Part shown: positions 1 through 9,026 of the stretch, one piece after another
Layout of the letters: every line of letters begins with the position of its first letter
Numbering within the stretch: position 1 is the first letter of the stretch
Assembly: GCA_029257695.1 (NCBI GenBank)
Contig: JARIAU010000038.1
Span: forward strand, 1-35,691
Length of the DNA: 35,691 nt
Direction of reading: 5' to 3'
Origin: Oscillospiraceae bacterium
GTDB taxonomy: Bacteria > Bacillota > Clostridia > Oscillospirales > Oscillospiraceae
Made by a program: the position numbers and the translations under genes
The notes under the pieces: generated by a model
The model's input: only the letters and a program-made list of their open reading frames with translations
Database searches by the model: none
Told to the model about the DNA's origin: nothing

Positions 1-152
1 GCTGTATCGGGAATGGTTGTTCCCGTTTCCCATTTGCTGACTGCTTTATCAGAAATCAGGAGTTGTTCTGCCAGTTCCTTCTGTGTATACCCCATTTCCT
101 TACGGAGCTGGGCCACAAATGCTCCGAATTTTACTTTGTCAAGTTTGTACAT
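1..152 (-). CDS. XRE-family HTH regulator, 5' end only (cut by window edge)
   Basis: The first 50 codons of a minus-strand gene are visible and the rest lies outside the window. The peptide begins MYKLDKVKFGAFVAQLRKEM and continues through GYTQKELAEQLLISDKAVSKW to ETGTTIPD, which is the helix-turn-helix core of the XRE/Cro family (recognition helix SDKAVSKWETG). The start is set by an AGGAGG ribosome binding site about 8 nt upstream and by a sigma-A promoter just before it. Regulators with this type of N-terminus often carry a C-terminal membrane or sensor domain, but nothing of that part can be seen, so target and signal are unknown. Confidence 0.85.
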   Translation of the reverse strand, partial: MYKLDKVKFGAFVAQLRKEMGYTQKELAEQLLISDKAVSKWETGTTIPDT

Positions 153-171
153 TTTTTCGCCTCCTGTCCGC

Positions 172-200
172 ATTATAGCTTTCAGGCAGTACTTTGCCAA
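172..200 (-). promoter_or_regulatory. Sigma-A promoter of the XRE regulator
   Basis: On the minus strand TTGGCA (195-200) and TATAAT (172-177) are separated by 17 bp. The start codon at 152 follows about 13 nt after the expected transcription start, so the leader is very short. Confidence 0.7.
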
Positions 201-327
201 CCGCCTGTTAAGAGAGTTCTCGTTTTGAACGGTAGTGCTACAGGAGAATCGACGAAAAGGATGGTGAAACACATTATTATTCAGCATCGGTCGTTCCTGT
301 GAAAGCCATCTATACCATCCCCGCCAT

Positions 328-372
328 AAAAAGGAGCCCGCCCAACCGCATTTGGTTGGGCGGGCTCCTTTT
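328..372. terminator. Bidirectional rho-independent terminator
   Basis: A 19-bp GC-rich perfect stem (arms 328-347 and 354-372, loop GCATTT) is flanked by A-runs on the left and T-runs on the right, so it can act in both directions. It separates the XRE gene from the lipoprotein gene and can end lipoprotein transcription. The rest of 201-446 shows no gene. Confidence 0.85.
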
Positions 373-446
373 CCGCATCGGACTTACCTCCGGTTCACTT
401 TGTGTCCCTATGAAAGTTCACCCTTAGGATACACGCTGTTTTTTGG

Positions 447-863
447 TCATTGGAAGGTAAACAGGTATTCGCCCAGCTGGAACACCAAGGTGGGGACGGA
501 TTCGCCGGAGGCATATTCGGTGTAAGACACCATCGCCATGCCGGAGGTGTCGCCCAAGGTGAGGGAGTAGCCGGTACCGGAAGAGGAGCGGTCGATCACC
601 TGATAGCTGCCCTGATACTCGGTGCCGTCCCTCTGGTCGGTGAGGGTGAAGGTGCCTTGCCGGGCGGTGAAGGTCAGAGGAGCAGAGCCTTCCGCCGTGT
701 CGGCAAAATCGAGTTCGACGGGTTCGCTGGTTTCTGAACTTTGGTGCAGGTGTTTCAGTTGCCAAACCTGCTCCTCCAGACGGGGGCCGGCATGGCCGCA
801 GCCGGAAAATAGAAACAGCAGACCGACCAGGAGCGCAAAGGCGGAATGGAGTTTGGATTTCAT
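447..863 (-). CDS. Small secreted lipoprotein of unknown function (138 aa)
   Basis: Reading from ATG at 863, which has a GAGAGG site about 10 nt upstream, gives a lipoprotein. It has a charged N-terminus (MKSKLH), a hydrophobic core to residue 20 and a lipobox LFSGC with Cys22 as the lipidated residue. The mature part is about 115 aa, rich in Thr, Ser and aromatic residues with alternating polarity (segments TFTARQGTFTLTDQ and TGYSLTLGDTSGMAMVSYTE), which suggests a small beta-rich, META/lipocalin-like fold. I do not recognise the family. The frame is open further upstream, but that extension would bury the signal peptide and has no ribosome binding site. It stands alone downstream of the ftsH terminator, and I see no convincing promoter in 864-1028. 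Confidence 0.75.
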   Translation of the reverse strand: MKSKLHSAFALLVGLLFLFSGCGHAGPRLEEQVWQLKHLHQSSETSEPVELDFADTAEGSAPLTFTARQGTFTLTDQRDGTEYQGSYQVIDRSSSGTGYSLTLGDTSGMAMVSYTEYASGESVPTLVFQLGEYLFTFQ

Positions 864-1028
864 TGGTGTTTGCCTCTCTTTCAAATGAAGTGCCACAGAC
901 CAAGCAAGCCCGGAAGGAGGAACGAAAGCGGCAACAGACAGAGCAGCTCCGGAGTCATCCTTCTTTCTGAGGGTTATCCGATCCGGACTGTGGAAAAATA
1001 GCAAGCAACGGAGGTGAACCTACGCAAA

Positions 1029-1063
1029 AACGGCGGACTTCAAAGGGGGTGAAGTCCGCCGTT
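1029..1063 (-). terminator. Terminator of the gdpP-ftsH operon
   Basis: A 14-bp perfect stem (1029-1042 with 1050-1063) carries a T-run on the minus strand, 10 nt after the ftsH stop codon. It marks the operon's 3' end. Confidence 0.85.
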
Positions 1064-1072
1064 GGGGATTCC

Positions 1073-2884
1073 TTATGCGGTAAAGACCGCCTCGAACTCT
1101 TCACGGGACATGGTTTCATGCTCCAACAGGAAGTGGGCCACCGTTTCCAGCTGGATGCGGTTGGCTTCCAGACGGCGGCGGCAGTCTGCCATGGCCTTGT
1201 CCAGAATGGCACGCACTTCCTGGTCCACAGCGGCACTGAGAGCCTCGGAGTAGGAGCGGGAGTGGCCCATGCTGCGGCCGATGAACACCTCGTCGTCGTC
1301 GCTTAGCACCATCAGGCCCAGCTTGTCGCTCATGCCGTAGCGGGTGACCATGTTTCGGGCGATGGCAGTGGCACGCTCCAGGTCGTTGGATGCGCCGGTG
1401 GAGATGTCACCCAGAGCCAGAGCTTCGGCACAGCGGCCGCCCAGCAGGCCCACAATGTCCTCATAAAGGGCGGTGCGGGACAGGAAGGGGGTGTCCTCTT
1501 CGGGGAGGGAGATGGTCATGCCGCCGGCCTGACCACGGGGCACGATGGTGATCTGATGCACCGGATCGTGAGTGGGCAGGGTGTGAATCACTACGGCGTG
1601 ACCGGCTTCGTGCCATGCGGTCAGCTTGCGGGCCTCCGGATTGACGGCAAGGCTCTTTTTGGCCGGGCCGGCAATCACCTTGATGATGGACTCGTGCAGG
1701 TCCTCCATGGTGATGGCACGGCGGTGGTCCCGAGCGGCCCGCAGGGCACCCTCATTCATCAGGTTTTCCAGATCGGCACCGGTGAAGCCACCGGTGGCCT
1801 TGGCCAAGGTCTTCAGGTCCACATCTTCCGCCAGCGGCTTGCGGCGGGAGTGGACCTTCAGCACGGCCTCACGGCCCTTTACATCGGGAGGAGCCACATA
1901 GATCTGACGATCAAAGCGGCCGGGACGGAGCAGAGCCGGGTCCAGAATGTCCTGCCGGTTGGTGGCCGCCATGACGATGACACCGGAGTTGCCGGCGAAG
2001 CCGTCCATTTCCACCAGAAGCTGGTTCAAGGTCTGTTCCCGCTCATCGTGGCCGCCGCCCAGACCGGTGCCTCTCTGGCGGCCCACGGCGTCGATCTCGT
2101 CGATAAAGACGATGGACGGAGCCGCCTTTTTGGCCTGGTCAAACAGGTCACGGACACGGCTTGCGCCCACGCCCACATACATTTCCACAAAGTCCGAGCC
2201 GGAGATGGACAGAAATTCCACCCCGGCCTCGCCGGCCACCGCCTTGGCCAGCAGGGTCTTACCGGTGCCCGGAGGGCCCACCAGCAGGACGCCCTTGGGG
2301 ATGCGGGCGCCCAGATCGTTATAGCGGACGGGGTCCCGCAGGAAATCCACGATTTCCGCCAGCTCTTCCTTTTCCTCCTCGGCACCGGCCACATCGGCAA
2401 AGGTGACGGGGTGGTTTTTGTCATAGGGGGTGGAGGTGTGGGCCTTTCCGAAGCCGGACAGCCCGTTCTGGTTTCCGCCGGCCTGACGGAGGAAGAGCAG
2501 GTAAAGTGCCAGCAGCATTACGCCGCTGGTCAGCAGACTGGGGCCCCAGACGGTGAACCAACTGGGCGGGGAGTCGGGAGCGTAGTGATAGGATGTGATG
2601 ACACCCCGCTCCTGCTGGTCATGGACCAGCTCGCCCAGATCATCCCGAAACAGGGTCACATCGGCAATGGGACACCGGGCAGAGGTGTCATTGGCCAGCT
2701 CCATGCGGACCACATCGTCTTTGATGGAGAAGGTCTTGACCTGTTCCTCTTCAAACAGCTTCACCATCTGGCTGTAAGTCACCTGGGGGGCGCTGCCGTC
2801 ACCTGCGATGTACTGCAAGCCGACCAAAAAGACCACCAGCAGCAATGCATAGAAGAGGAAGGAGCGAACGGAACTATTCTTCAT
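1073..2884 (-). CDS. ftsH: ATP-dependent zinc metalloprotease FtsH (603 aa)
   Basis: Membrane-anchored AAA+ protease that unfolds and degrades membrane and short-lived cytosolic proteins. Two transmembrane segments (about residues 7-24 and 112-132) flank an extracytoplasmic domain of about 85 aa. The AAA+ module follows, with Walker A GPPGTGKT (203-210), Walker B VFIDEID (259-265) and the second region of homology ending in LLRPGRFDR. The zinc site is HEAGH (425-429), with the third ligand expected in ASNDLERAT (Asp501). Length is normal, with a short C-terminus. The start at 2884 has a GAGGT site. It is the last gene of the operon, about 50 nt after hpt. The tilS-hpt-ftsH order is common in Firmicutes. 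Confidence 0.97.
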   Translation of the reverse strand: MKNSSVRSFLFYALLLVVFLVGLQYIAGDGSAPQVTYSQMVKLFEEEQVKTFSIKDDVVRMELANDTSARCPIADVTLFRDDLGELVHDQQERGVITSYHYAPDSPPSWFTVWGPSLLTSGVMLLALYLLFLRQAGGNQNGLSGFGKAHTSTPYDKNHPVTFADVAGAEEEKEELAEIVDFLRDPVRYNDLGARIPKGVLLVGPPGTGKTLLAKAVAGEAGVEFLSISGSDFVEMYVGVGASRVRDLFDQAKKAAPSIVFIDEIDAVGRQRGTGLGGGHDEREQTLNQLLVEMDGFAGNSGVIVMAATNRQDILDPALLRPGRFDRQIYVAPPDVKGREAVLKVHSRRKPLAEDVDLKTLAKATGGFTGADLENLMNEGALRAARDHRRAITMEDLHESIIKVIAGPAKKSLAVNPEARKLTAWHEAGHAVVIHTLPTHDPVHQITIVPRGQAGGMTISLPEEDTPFLSRTALYEDIVGLLGGRCAEALALGDISTGASNDLERATAIARNMVTRYGMSDKLGLMVLSDDDEVFIGRSMGHSRSYSEALSAAVDQEVRAILDKAMADCRRRLEANRIQLETVAHFLLEHETMSREEFEAVFTA

Positions 2885-2935
2885 GAATCAAGTTACCTCG
2901 TGTGATAAATTTGCCTGCACAGGCGGGGAATGCCC

Positions 2936-3487
2936 TTAGTCGGCGTAGATTTCTTCCTTCAGCACACCGATATAGGGCAGATTGCGGTACTTTTCCGCAT
3001 AGTCCAGACCGTAGCCCACGATGAAGGCGTTGGGCACGGTGAAGCCCACATACTTGGCATAGATGGGCTTTTCCCGGCGCTCCGGCTTATCCAGCAGAGT
3101 GCAAAGGGAGATGGAAGCGGGATGACGGGCGGACAGCACCTCCAGCAGGTAGCTCAAGGTCGTGCCGCTGTCCAGAATGTCCTCCACCACAATGACATGC
3201 ACCCCCTCGATGGGGTCGCTCAAATCCTTCTTGATTTCCACCTGACCGCTGGTCTTGGTGCCGGCGCCGTAGGAGGAAACGCTCATGAAGTCGATCTGGA
3301 CGGGGATGTCGATGGCACGGCTCAAGTCGGCCATGAAGATATAGGAGCCGCGCAGGACACTGACCAGCACCACCGGCTCCTCTTTGTCGGCAAAATCACG
3401 GGTGATCTGCTGACCCAGCTCGGCAATGCGGGACTGGAGCTGTTCTTTGGTGAAGAGGATCTCTTTCACATCATCGTGCATACTCAT
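2936..3487 (-). CDS. hpt: Hypoxanthine phosphoribosyltransferase (183 aa)
   Basis: Purine salvage enzyme converting hypoxanthine or guanine plus PRPP into IMP or GMP in the cytoplasm. The type I PRTase signature VIVVEDILDSGTT (98-110) binds PRPP, the flexible-loop region carries FMSVSSYGAGTKTSG (67-81), and VLRGSYIFMADL (44-55) is also typical. I chose ATG 3487 (MSMHDD) rather than the ATG two codons later (3481) because it overlaps the tilS stop codon as ATGA and lies 11 nt from a GAGAGG site. The same frame is open far upstream into tilS, but that is only overlap. Translation is probably coupled to tilS. Confidence 0.96.
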   Translation of the reverse strand: MSMHDDVKEILFTKEQLQSRIAELGQQITRDFADKEEPVVLVSVLRGSYIFMADLSRAIDIPVQIDFMSVSSYGAGTKTSGQVEIKKDLSDPIEGVHVIVVEDILDSGTTLSYLLEVLSARHPASISLCTLLDKPERREKPIYAKYVGFTVPNAFIVGYGLDYAEKYRNLPYIGVLKEEIYAD

Positions 3488-4866
3488 GGGGATACATTCC
3501 TCTCTTTTTCTCGAATTGTAATGGCAATACAGGGCTGACCCGGCTGGGGAAGGGCATCCCGATGGGTGCCCAGACCATAGACGGCGGCGCAGGCGTTCTC
3601 CTGCTCCAACACCGGGACCAGATCTCGGCGTGCCTCGGGGACCCGAAGCTCGATCAGCCATTTTTTCAGGGATTTGGTGCCCTCCCGATGGGGCAGGGCC
3701 AAGCTGTCTCCGGTTTTGCGGGGACGCAGCAGGATGGGGCTGCCTTCCTTCAGATAGAAGTGGCAAGCATCCAGCTGGGCATAAGGGGGACAGGTGCCGT
3801 GTTCCACGGTGACCAGCCAGGGGCCGATTTCCCGGGTGCCGACAAAGTCCAACAGGGTCGGGGGCAGGATCTCCACCTTGCCGGGATAGTGGAACACCAG
3901 CATGGAGTAGACCCGCTGGGCCACAATGCCCCCGGGCAGATCGGCATGACCGGAGGGGTGGGTGCTGTAACACAGCTCCAGCACCGCCCGGCGCTGCTGG
4001 GCAGTCAGCACCACCTCGCCGTTCAGCTTATCCACTGCCATCTGCACCACACGGGCGCCGATGGAGGCAGGGGCATCGGTAATGCAGTCGATGGGCAGCA
4101 TGACGCTGCCGGCGGCCATGGAGATCTCCTGGGCAGCGGCCTCCGCCTTGGCGGTCAGATAGGCACTGTCCTGCCGCAGGGAGGCGGCGGTGGAAATCAG
4201 GGTATCGGTCAGGTTGGGGTTGATGCCCCGCAGCAGCGGCAGCACTTCGTGCCGCAGCAAATTGCGTGGGGTATAGGTGGGGTCTGCATTGGTGATGTCC
4301 TCCACATGAGGCAGCTGCTTTTCCTCCAGATAGGCGGAAATCAGGGCACGGGGTACATGGAGCAGAGGACGGATCAGCGCACCCCGGCGGGGCGGGATGC
4401 CGCCCAGTCCGCTCAATCCGGCCCCTCGGACCAGATGCAGCAGCATGGTTTCTGCATTGTCGTCGGCATTGTGGGCGGTGGCAATGACACAGTTGTCCCA
4501 CTGCCGGGCCAAGGACGCAAACCATTCATAGCGGACGGTGCGTCCGGCCTCCTCGGTGCCCATCTGGTGCTCGGCGGCCCACTGGGGAATGTCCACCCGA
4601 CAGGTGTCCAGAGGGACGCCCAATGCACGGCACTGTTCCGCCACGAACAGGGCGTCGGCGGCGGAGTTGGGCTGCGTGACATGGTCCATGTGACAGGCAC
4701 GGACCGTATAGCCCCAATGAGAGGCGAACTGATGCAGGAAGTGGAGCAGGCACATGGAATCTGAGCCGCCGCTGACACAGCACAGAATGGTGCCGCCCCG
4801 GGGAAACATACCGTACTCCTCTGCCAGCGGGCGGACCCGGGCGAGGATCTGCTTCTCGGCGCTCAT
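3484..4866 (-). CDS. tilS: tRNA(Ile)-lysidine synthetase TilS (460 aa)
   Basis: Essential enzyme that joins lysine to C34 of the CAU anticodon of tRNA-Ile2, switching its charging from Met to Ile and its decoding from AUG to AUA. The N-terminal PP-loop ATPase motif is SGGSDS (32-37). The second family signature HNADDNAET is at 132-140, followed by GAGLSGLGGIPP. The C-terminal part (TilS substrate-binding and C domains, e.g. LRPRKTGDSL and GTKSLKKWLIE) is intact, so this is the long bacterial form. The start at 4866 forms an ATGA overlap with the dnaB stop, and the stop overlaps the hpt start in the same way. Confidence 0.95.
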   Translation of the reverse strand: MSAEKQILARVRPLAEEYGMFPRGGTILCCVSGGSDSMCLLHFLHQFASHWGYTVRACHMDHVTQPNSAADALFVAEQCRALGVPLDTCRVDIPQWAAEHQMGTEEAGRTVRYEWFASLARQWDNCVIATAHNADDNAETMLLHLVRGAGLSGLGGIPPRRGALIRPLLHVPRALISAYLEEKQLPHVEDITNADPTYTPRNLLRHEVLPLLRGINPNLTDTLISTAASLRQDSAYLTAKAEAAAQEISMAAGSVMLPIDCITDAPASIGARVVQMAVDKLNGEVVLTAQQRRAVLELCYSTHPSGHADLPGGIVAQRVYSMLVFHYPGKVEILPPTLLDFVGTREIGPWLVTVEHGTCPPYAQLDACHFYLKEGSPILLRPRKTGDSLALPHREGTKSLKKWLIELRVPEARRDLVPVLEQENACAAVYGLGTHRDALPQPGQPCIAITIREKERNVSP

Positions 4867-6227
4867 CGGGGCGGCTCCTGATGCTTCCAATCCACACTGG
4901 AGAAGGTGGTGAATTCGGGCAGCCACTGCAGCGGTACGGTGGACAGCTCGCCGTGACGGTTCTTCGCCACGATGCACTCGGCCAGATTGTGGTTTTCGGT
5001 ATCCTGATCGTAGTAGTCTTCACGATAAATGAACATGACGATGTCGGCGTCCTGCTCGATGGCGCCGGATTCACGCAGGTCACTCAAACGGGGACGCTTA
5101 TCCGGACGGTTTTCGTTGGCTCGGGACAGCTGGGACAGGCAGATGACCGGCACATTCAGCTCCTTGGCCATGATTTTCAGGGCACGGGAGATGTCGGACA
5201 CCACCTGCTGGCGGCTTTCGCCGGAGTAGTTCTGCTTGCCGCCGGCACTGGTCATCAGCTGGAGGTAGTCGATGACCACCAGACCCAGATTTTCTACACG
5301 GCGGCACTTGGCGTTCATGTCGGCAACGGACAGCGAGGGGTTGTCGTCGATGAGGATGTTGGAATGGTTCAAGGCCGCCGTTGCCAGGGCCACCTTCTCC
5401 CAGTCGTCATCCGACAGCCGTCCGGTGGTGAGTTTTTTGTTGTCCACAAAGGACTCGTTGCTGAGCAAACGCATGGCCAGCTGCTCCCGGCTCATTTCCA
5501 AGGAAAAGAACACGCAGGCCTTGCCGGAATGCTTGCCGGCATGAAGCAGGATGTTCAGCGCCAGCGAGGTCTTGCCCATGCCGGGACGGGCGGCCAGCAG
5601 CAGCAGGTCGCTCTTGTTCAAGCCGGAGATGACGGCGTCCACATCGGGCAGACCGGTGGACAGGCCGGGGATGGCGCTGTCACTGGCGGCCAGCTCTGCA
5701 AGACGCTCATAGACCTCGTGCATGACGGAGGTGATGTGGTGCAGCCCCTGGGCAGATTTGCCCTGCCGGATGGCATAGATGCGCTGCTCCGCCACCTCCA
5801 GCACCTCGGCAGAGGTGCCGTGGTTTTCCATCACCATGTTGGTGAGGGCGGCAGCTGTGTCGCCGATCTGGCGCAGGACCGACATATCCTTCACAATGGC
5901 CACATAGTCCATCACATTGACGGAGGTGGGGGTCACATCCATCAGCTGGAAAAAATATTCTCTTGTCACGCCCTCCTGATAAGTTCCGTCCAGACGCATC
6001 TGCTCCAGCACGGTGACCGGATCGATTTTTTTGGACAGGGAGAACATGGTGTAAATGGTCTGATAGACCTCCCGGTTCTGACGGAGATAGAAATCGTCCG
6101 CCTTCAGCTGCTCCACCACCTTCGGCAGACATTCGCTGTCGATCAGAATGGAACCCAGCACGGCCTGTTCGGCACTGGTGCTGTGGGGCATCTGACGGGA
6201 AATCAGTTCCTCTTCCATTGCAGGCAT
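4863..6227 (-). CDS. dnaB: Replicative DNA helicase DnaB (454 aa)
   Basis: Hexameric 5'-3' helicase of the replication fork (called DnaC in Bacillus). It has an N-terminal collar domain (SAEQAVLGSILID, about 18-30) and a RecA-like motor domain with Walker A ARPGMGKT (213-220), the FSLEMS segment (241-246), Walker B LVVIDYLQL (316-324), the DNA-binding loop region near 340-350, and the arginine-finger segment RESGAIEQDADIV. No intein and no truncation. The start at 6227 lies 7 nt after an AGGCGG site. A second ATG three codons in is less well placed. It follows rplI after 59 nt and overlaps tilS by 4 nt. Confidence 0.97.
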   Translation of the reverse strand: MPAMEEELISRQMPHSTSAEQAVLGSILIDSECLPKVVEQLKADDFYLRQNREVYQTIYTMFSLSKKIDPVTVLEQMRLDGTYQEGVTREYFFQLMDVTPTSVNVMDYVAIVKDMSVLRQIGDTAAALTNMVMENHGTSAEVLEVAEQRIYAIRQGKSAQGLHHITSVMHEVYERLAELAASDSAIPGLSTGLPDVDAVISGLNKSDLLLLAARPGMGKTSLALNILLHAGKHSGKACVFFSLEMSREQLAMRLLSNESFVDNKKLTTGRLSDDDWEKVALATAALNHSNILIDDNPSLSVADMNAKCRRVENLGLVVIDYLQLMTSAGGKQNYSGESRQQVVSDISRALKIMAKELNVPVICLSQLSRANENRPDKRPRLSDLRESGAIEQDADIVMFIYREDYYDQDTENHNLAECIVAKNRHGELSTVPLQWLPEFTTFSSVDWKHQEPPR

Positions 6228-6286
6228 AGGTTCACCGCCTTTGGTTCAAAGCATGGGGGAAGGGAAAATGGACAGTCGGGACCACA

Positions 6287-6730
6287 TCAGGCCTCGGTGA
6301 CCATGACGGTGACGATACCGCTGATCTCGTAGCCCATCTTGCACTTGACCTGGAAGGTGCCGAAGCTCTTGATGGGGTCGCAGTGCAGGCGCTTGCTGTC
6401 GATCTGATAGCCGTACTGCTCCTTCAGGGCGGCGGAGATCTCCTTGGTGGTGACGCTGCCGAACAGCTTGCCGCCGGCACCGGACTTGGCGGCGATCTTG
6501 ACGGGGCACTCCTTCAGCTTGGCCACCAGAGCCAGAGCCTCTTCCTTCTCCTTGGCCTCACGCTCCCGGCGGGCCTGATCCTGGAGCTTCATGGTATTCA
6601 CATTGTCCACGGTAGCGGCCACGGCCAGCTTGCGGGGGAAAAGGAAGTTGCGGGCGTAGCCGTCGGAAACCTCGACCATCTGGCCCTTCTTGCCCTGACC
6701 ACGGACATCCTGCTGCAAAATAACTTTCAT
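6287..6730 (-). CDS. rplI: 50S ribosomal protein L9 (147 aa)
   Basis: L9 is an elongated large-subunit protein that helps maintain the reading frame. The N-terminal signature (KVILQQDVRGQGKKG, then GYARNFLFPRKLAV) is classic. The long central helix is rich in Lys/Glu (about 41-75), and the C-terminal domain contains GGKLFGSVTTKEI. Length is typical. An AAGGAGG site stands 8 nt before the ATG. The position between gdpP and dnaB is the usual one in Firmicutes. Confidence 0.97.
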   Translation of the reverse strand: MKVILQQDVRGQGKKGQMVEVSDGYARNFLFPRKLAVAATVDNVNTMKLQDQARREREAKEKEEALALVAKLKECPVKIAAKSGAGGKLFGSVTTKEISAALKEQYGYQIDSKRLHCDPIKSFGTFQVKCKMGYEISGIVTVMVTEA

Positions 6731-6778
6731 AGTAAAATCCTCCTTGAATGATGAAACGATACAATGGGAACGAATGGG

Positions 6779-8788
6779 TTACTCGTCGTCGGCAAAATAC
6801 TGATCCACGGCCCGCAGCAGCTGCTGCAACCCCCGTTCGGGGTCGGAGCCGGGAATCTGAGCGGCTGCCGATGCGGCATTGCCGCCGCCGCCCAGCATTT
6901 CCAGAATGACCTGCACATTCACATCGCCGATGCTGCGTCCGGAGATAATGACATGGTCCTTGTCGTCGGGGAACAGCACAAAGCTGGCCATCGTGCCGGC
7001 CACATTGAGCAGTTCGTCCGCCGCCTGAGCGGCAATCACACGGCCCACCGGATGGGGAAGAGCGGCAATGACCACGCCGTTTTTGAAGGGGCGGGCCTTG
7101 GAAATGATGTCAAATTTGGCAATGGTGTCGTTGAGGTTGGTCTGGAACAGACGCTTCACATCCACCGTGTCTGCACCGCAGCGGCGCAGGAAGGCGGCGG
7201 CCTCGAAGGTGCGTCCGCCGGTGCGGAGGGTGAAGCTCTTGGTGTCCAGCACGATGCCGGCCAGCAGGGCCTCGGCCTCGCCGCGCATCAGATCGGCGGT
7301 GTCCAGCAGATAGGGCAGCAGCTCGCTGACCAGCTCACAGGCAGACGAGGCATAAGGCTCGTGATAATTGAGGGCCGCATCTTCGATATATTTGGCGGCA
7401 CGGCGATGATGGTCGATGACCGCCACCTTGTTGCAGCTGAGCAGCAGCTCCGGAGCCACCACCTGGTCGGGACGGTTGGTGTCCACCACCACCAGCAGAG
7501 AGCGGTTGTCCGCTTCCAGCATGGCGGTTTCCGGAGAGACGAATACATCGGAGTACTCCGGCAGCTTTTTCAGCCGATCCACCATGATGGAGGCCGGGTT
7601 GGTGGTGGGCTCGATCACGATCCGGGCCGGAATGCTGTGCTTTCGGGCGATGGCCACGATGCCGGCACAGGCACCCATGGAGTCCAGATCGGTGAATTTA
7701 TGGCCCATGACATAGACGGAAGAGGCACTGGACACCAGACTGCCCAGAGCACTGGCCATGACACGGCTCTTGACCTTGGTGCGCCGCTCGGTTTCCGTGG
7801 CACGGCCGCCGTAAAACTCGAAGGTAAAGCGGTTCTTGATGACCGCCTGATCGCCGCCGCGGCTGAGAGCCATTTCGGTGGCCAGAGAGGCATACTGGAA
7901 CAGCTCGTCAAAGTTGGTGTCCATGCCGATGCCGATGGACATGGTGGCGGCCAGACCGTTGGGAGACACAACCTTATGCACCGCATCCAGCAGGGAGAAC
8001 TTGCCCTCCTGCAAGGGGGAGAGGTACTGTTCCTCAAAGATGAAGAGGTAGCGGTCCCGGTCATACCGCAGCACCAGACCCTTGGTGGCGGAAGTCCAGC
8101 GGTCGATCTCCTGATCGATGGCGGAGCGCAGGGCGCTGCGGGCGTTGTCGTTCAGGTTACGGACCAGATCGTCGTAGTTGTCGATGGTGAGGATGCTGAC
8201 CACAGGGCGGCTGCCGTAGTAGGCGTCCTTCATGGACTCCTCCTCCGTCACATCCAGCCAGTAGGTGGTGGCGATCACGCCGCTGCCCCGCCCCTTGGCC
8301 TTGGCCATGTGACCGAACACAGCGAACTTGCGCTGGTTGATCATCATGGTGGTGGGGCATTCGGTTTTGCCCTCCATCAGCCAGCGGGAGTCAAACCCCG
8401 GCACCGAGGTGGACAGCTTGGTGTCGAACAGATGCTCCCGTTCTCCGGAGATGCGGAGAAACAGATCGTTGGACCAGATGATTTCATCCGTGTCCGGACG
8501 GAAAATTACCATGGGGAAGGGGGCATTGAGCATAAAATCGTTGCCGGCCGTGCCAATATCGGCGCCGGCAGCGGCAATATAGCGGGCAATTTCACGCTGG
8601 CGATGCCGGGAGGAGAGCCGATAAAACACAAACAGAAGCAGAATGACCGCTACTTCGGTCAGACCCAAGATGAGATGGAAAAAGCAGGTGAGAACAGCAA
8701 AAATCAGCAGAAACAGAAAATAGATCCATTGTCTGGGCTCCAAAGCCTGAGCAAGGCGGGAATCCCGTTTTGTCTCTTGTTTGCTCAT
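6779..8788 (-). CDS. gdpP: GdpP-type c-di-AMP phosphodiesterase (669 aa)
   Basis: Membrane enzyme that hydrolyses cyclic di-AMP, a second messenger for potassium, osmotic and cell-wall control. There are two transmembrane segments (about 22-40 and 42-58), then a PAS-like domain (about 83-180) and a degenerate GGDEF domain (about 196-325, with YDRDRY where the GGDEF loop would be). The DHH phosphoesterase domain shows VMGHKFTDLDSMGA (360-373), VDTNRPDQ (435-442) and VIDHHRR (457-463), and DHHA1 is C-terminal. The DHHA1 glycine motif reads GGGGN (633-637), where GGGGH is usual in the family. A GGAGG site precedes the start at 8788. It is the first gene of the operon. Confidence 0.94.
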   Translation of the reverse strand: MSKQETKRDSRLAQALEPRQWIYFLFLLIFAVLTCFFHLILGLTEVAVILLLFVFYRLSSRHRQREIARYIAAAGADIGTAGNDFMLNAPFPMVIFRPDTDEIIWSNDLFLRISGEREHLFDTKLSTSVPGFDSRWLMEGKTECPTTMMINQRKFAVFGHMAKAKGRGSGVIATTYWLDVTEEESMKDAYYGSRPVVSILTIDNYDDLVRNLNDNARSALRSAIDQEIDRWTSATKGLVLRYDRDRYLFIFEEQYLSPLQEGKFSLLDAVHKVVSPNGLAATMSIGIGMDTNFDELFQYASLATEMALSRGGDQAVIKNRFTFEFYGGRATETERRTKVKSRVMASALGSLVSSASSVYVMGHKFTDLDSMGACAGIVAIARKHSIPARIVIEPTTNPASIMVDRLKKLPEYSDVFVSPETAMLEADNRSLLVVVDTNRPDQVVAPELLLSCNKVAVIDHHRRAAKYIEDAALNYHEPYASSACELVSELLPYLLDTADLMRGEAEALLAGIVLDTKSFTLRTGGRTFEAAAFLRRCGADTVDVKRLFQTNLNDTIAKFDIISKARPFKNGVVIAALPHPVGRVIAAQAADELLNVAGTMASFVLFPDDKDHVIISGRSIGDVNVQVILEMLGGGGNAASAAAQIPGSDPERGLQQLLRAVDQYFADDE

Positions 8789-8852
8789 GGTGGGACACCT
8801 CCACGATGTATTGATGACAGTCGATAATACACCTTATTATACAATATTCTCA

Positions 8853-8881
8853 ATTATAGCAAAATGGACGGCGAAACACAA
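8853..8881 (-). promoter_or_regulatory. Promoter of the gdpP-rplI-dnaB-tilS-hpt-ftsH operon
   Basis: On the minus strand TTGTGT (8876-8881) and a perfect TATAAT (8853-8858) are 17 bp apart, about 65 nt upstream of gdpP. A second TATAAT lies closer to the gene (around 8838-8843) but has only a poor -35 box, so it may be a secondary start. Confidence 0.6.
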
Positions 8882-8935
8882 GCGTGATTTGCGGTCCAAC
8901 GGCGGCACAAAGTCCGGGATCCGGGGCGGAACGCC

Positions 8936-8964
8936 TTGACAATAGCGGGGAAGATAGGTAAAAT
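8936..8964 (+). promoter_or_regulatory. Sigma-A promoter of proS
   Basis: A perfect TTGACA (8936-8941), a 17-bp spacer and TAAAAT (8959-8964) lie about 60 nt before the proS start. The leader of about 55 nt is too short for a T-box riboswitch. Confidence 0.8.
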
Positions 8965-9026
8965 GTGCTATACATCGAAGTATGCTCATTCCAAGCGAAT
9001 GGTCAAGGATAGGAGAGAAGCAGATC

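Noticed and set aside
1556..2905. 449-aa open frame on the plus strand across ftsH, and similar ones across tilS and dnaB
   Set aside because: Same antisense effect of codon bias. All FtsH, TilS and DnaB motifs are on the minus strand.
6764..8827. 687-aa open frame on the plus strand across gdpP
   Set aside because: Antisense shadow in a GC-rich gene. Its His/Gly/Gln-rich sequence has no domain logic, while the minus strand encodes a complete GdpP.
8965..9026. T-box riboswitch upstream of proS (and likewise asnS)
   Set aside because: The leaders are only about 40-55 nt and show no Stem I, T-box sequence or antiterminator.
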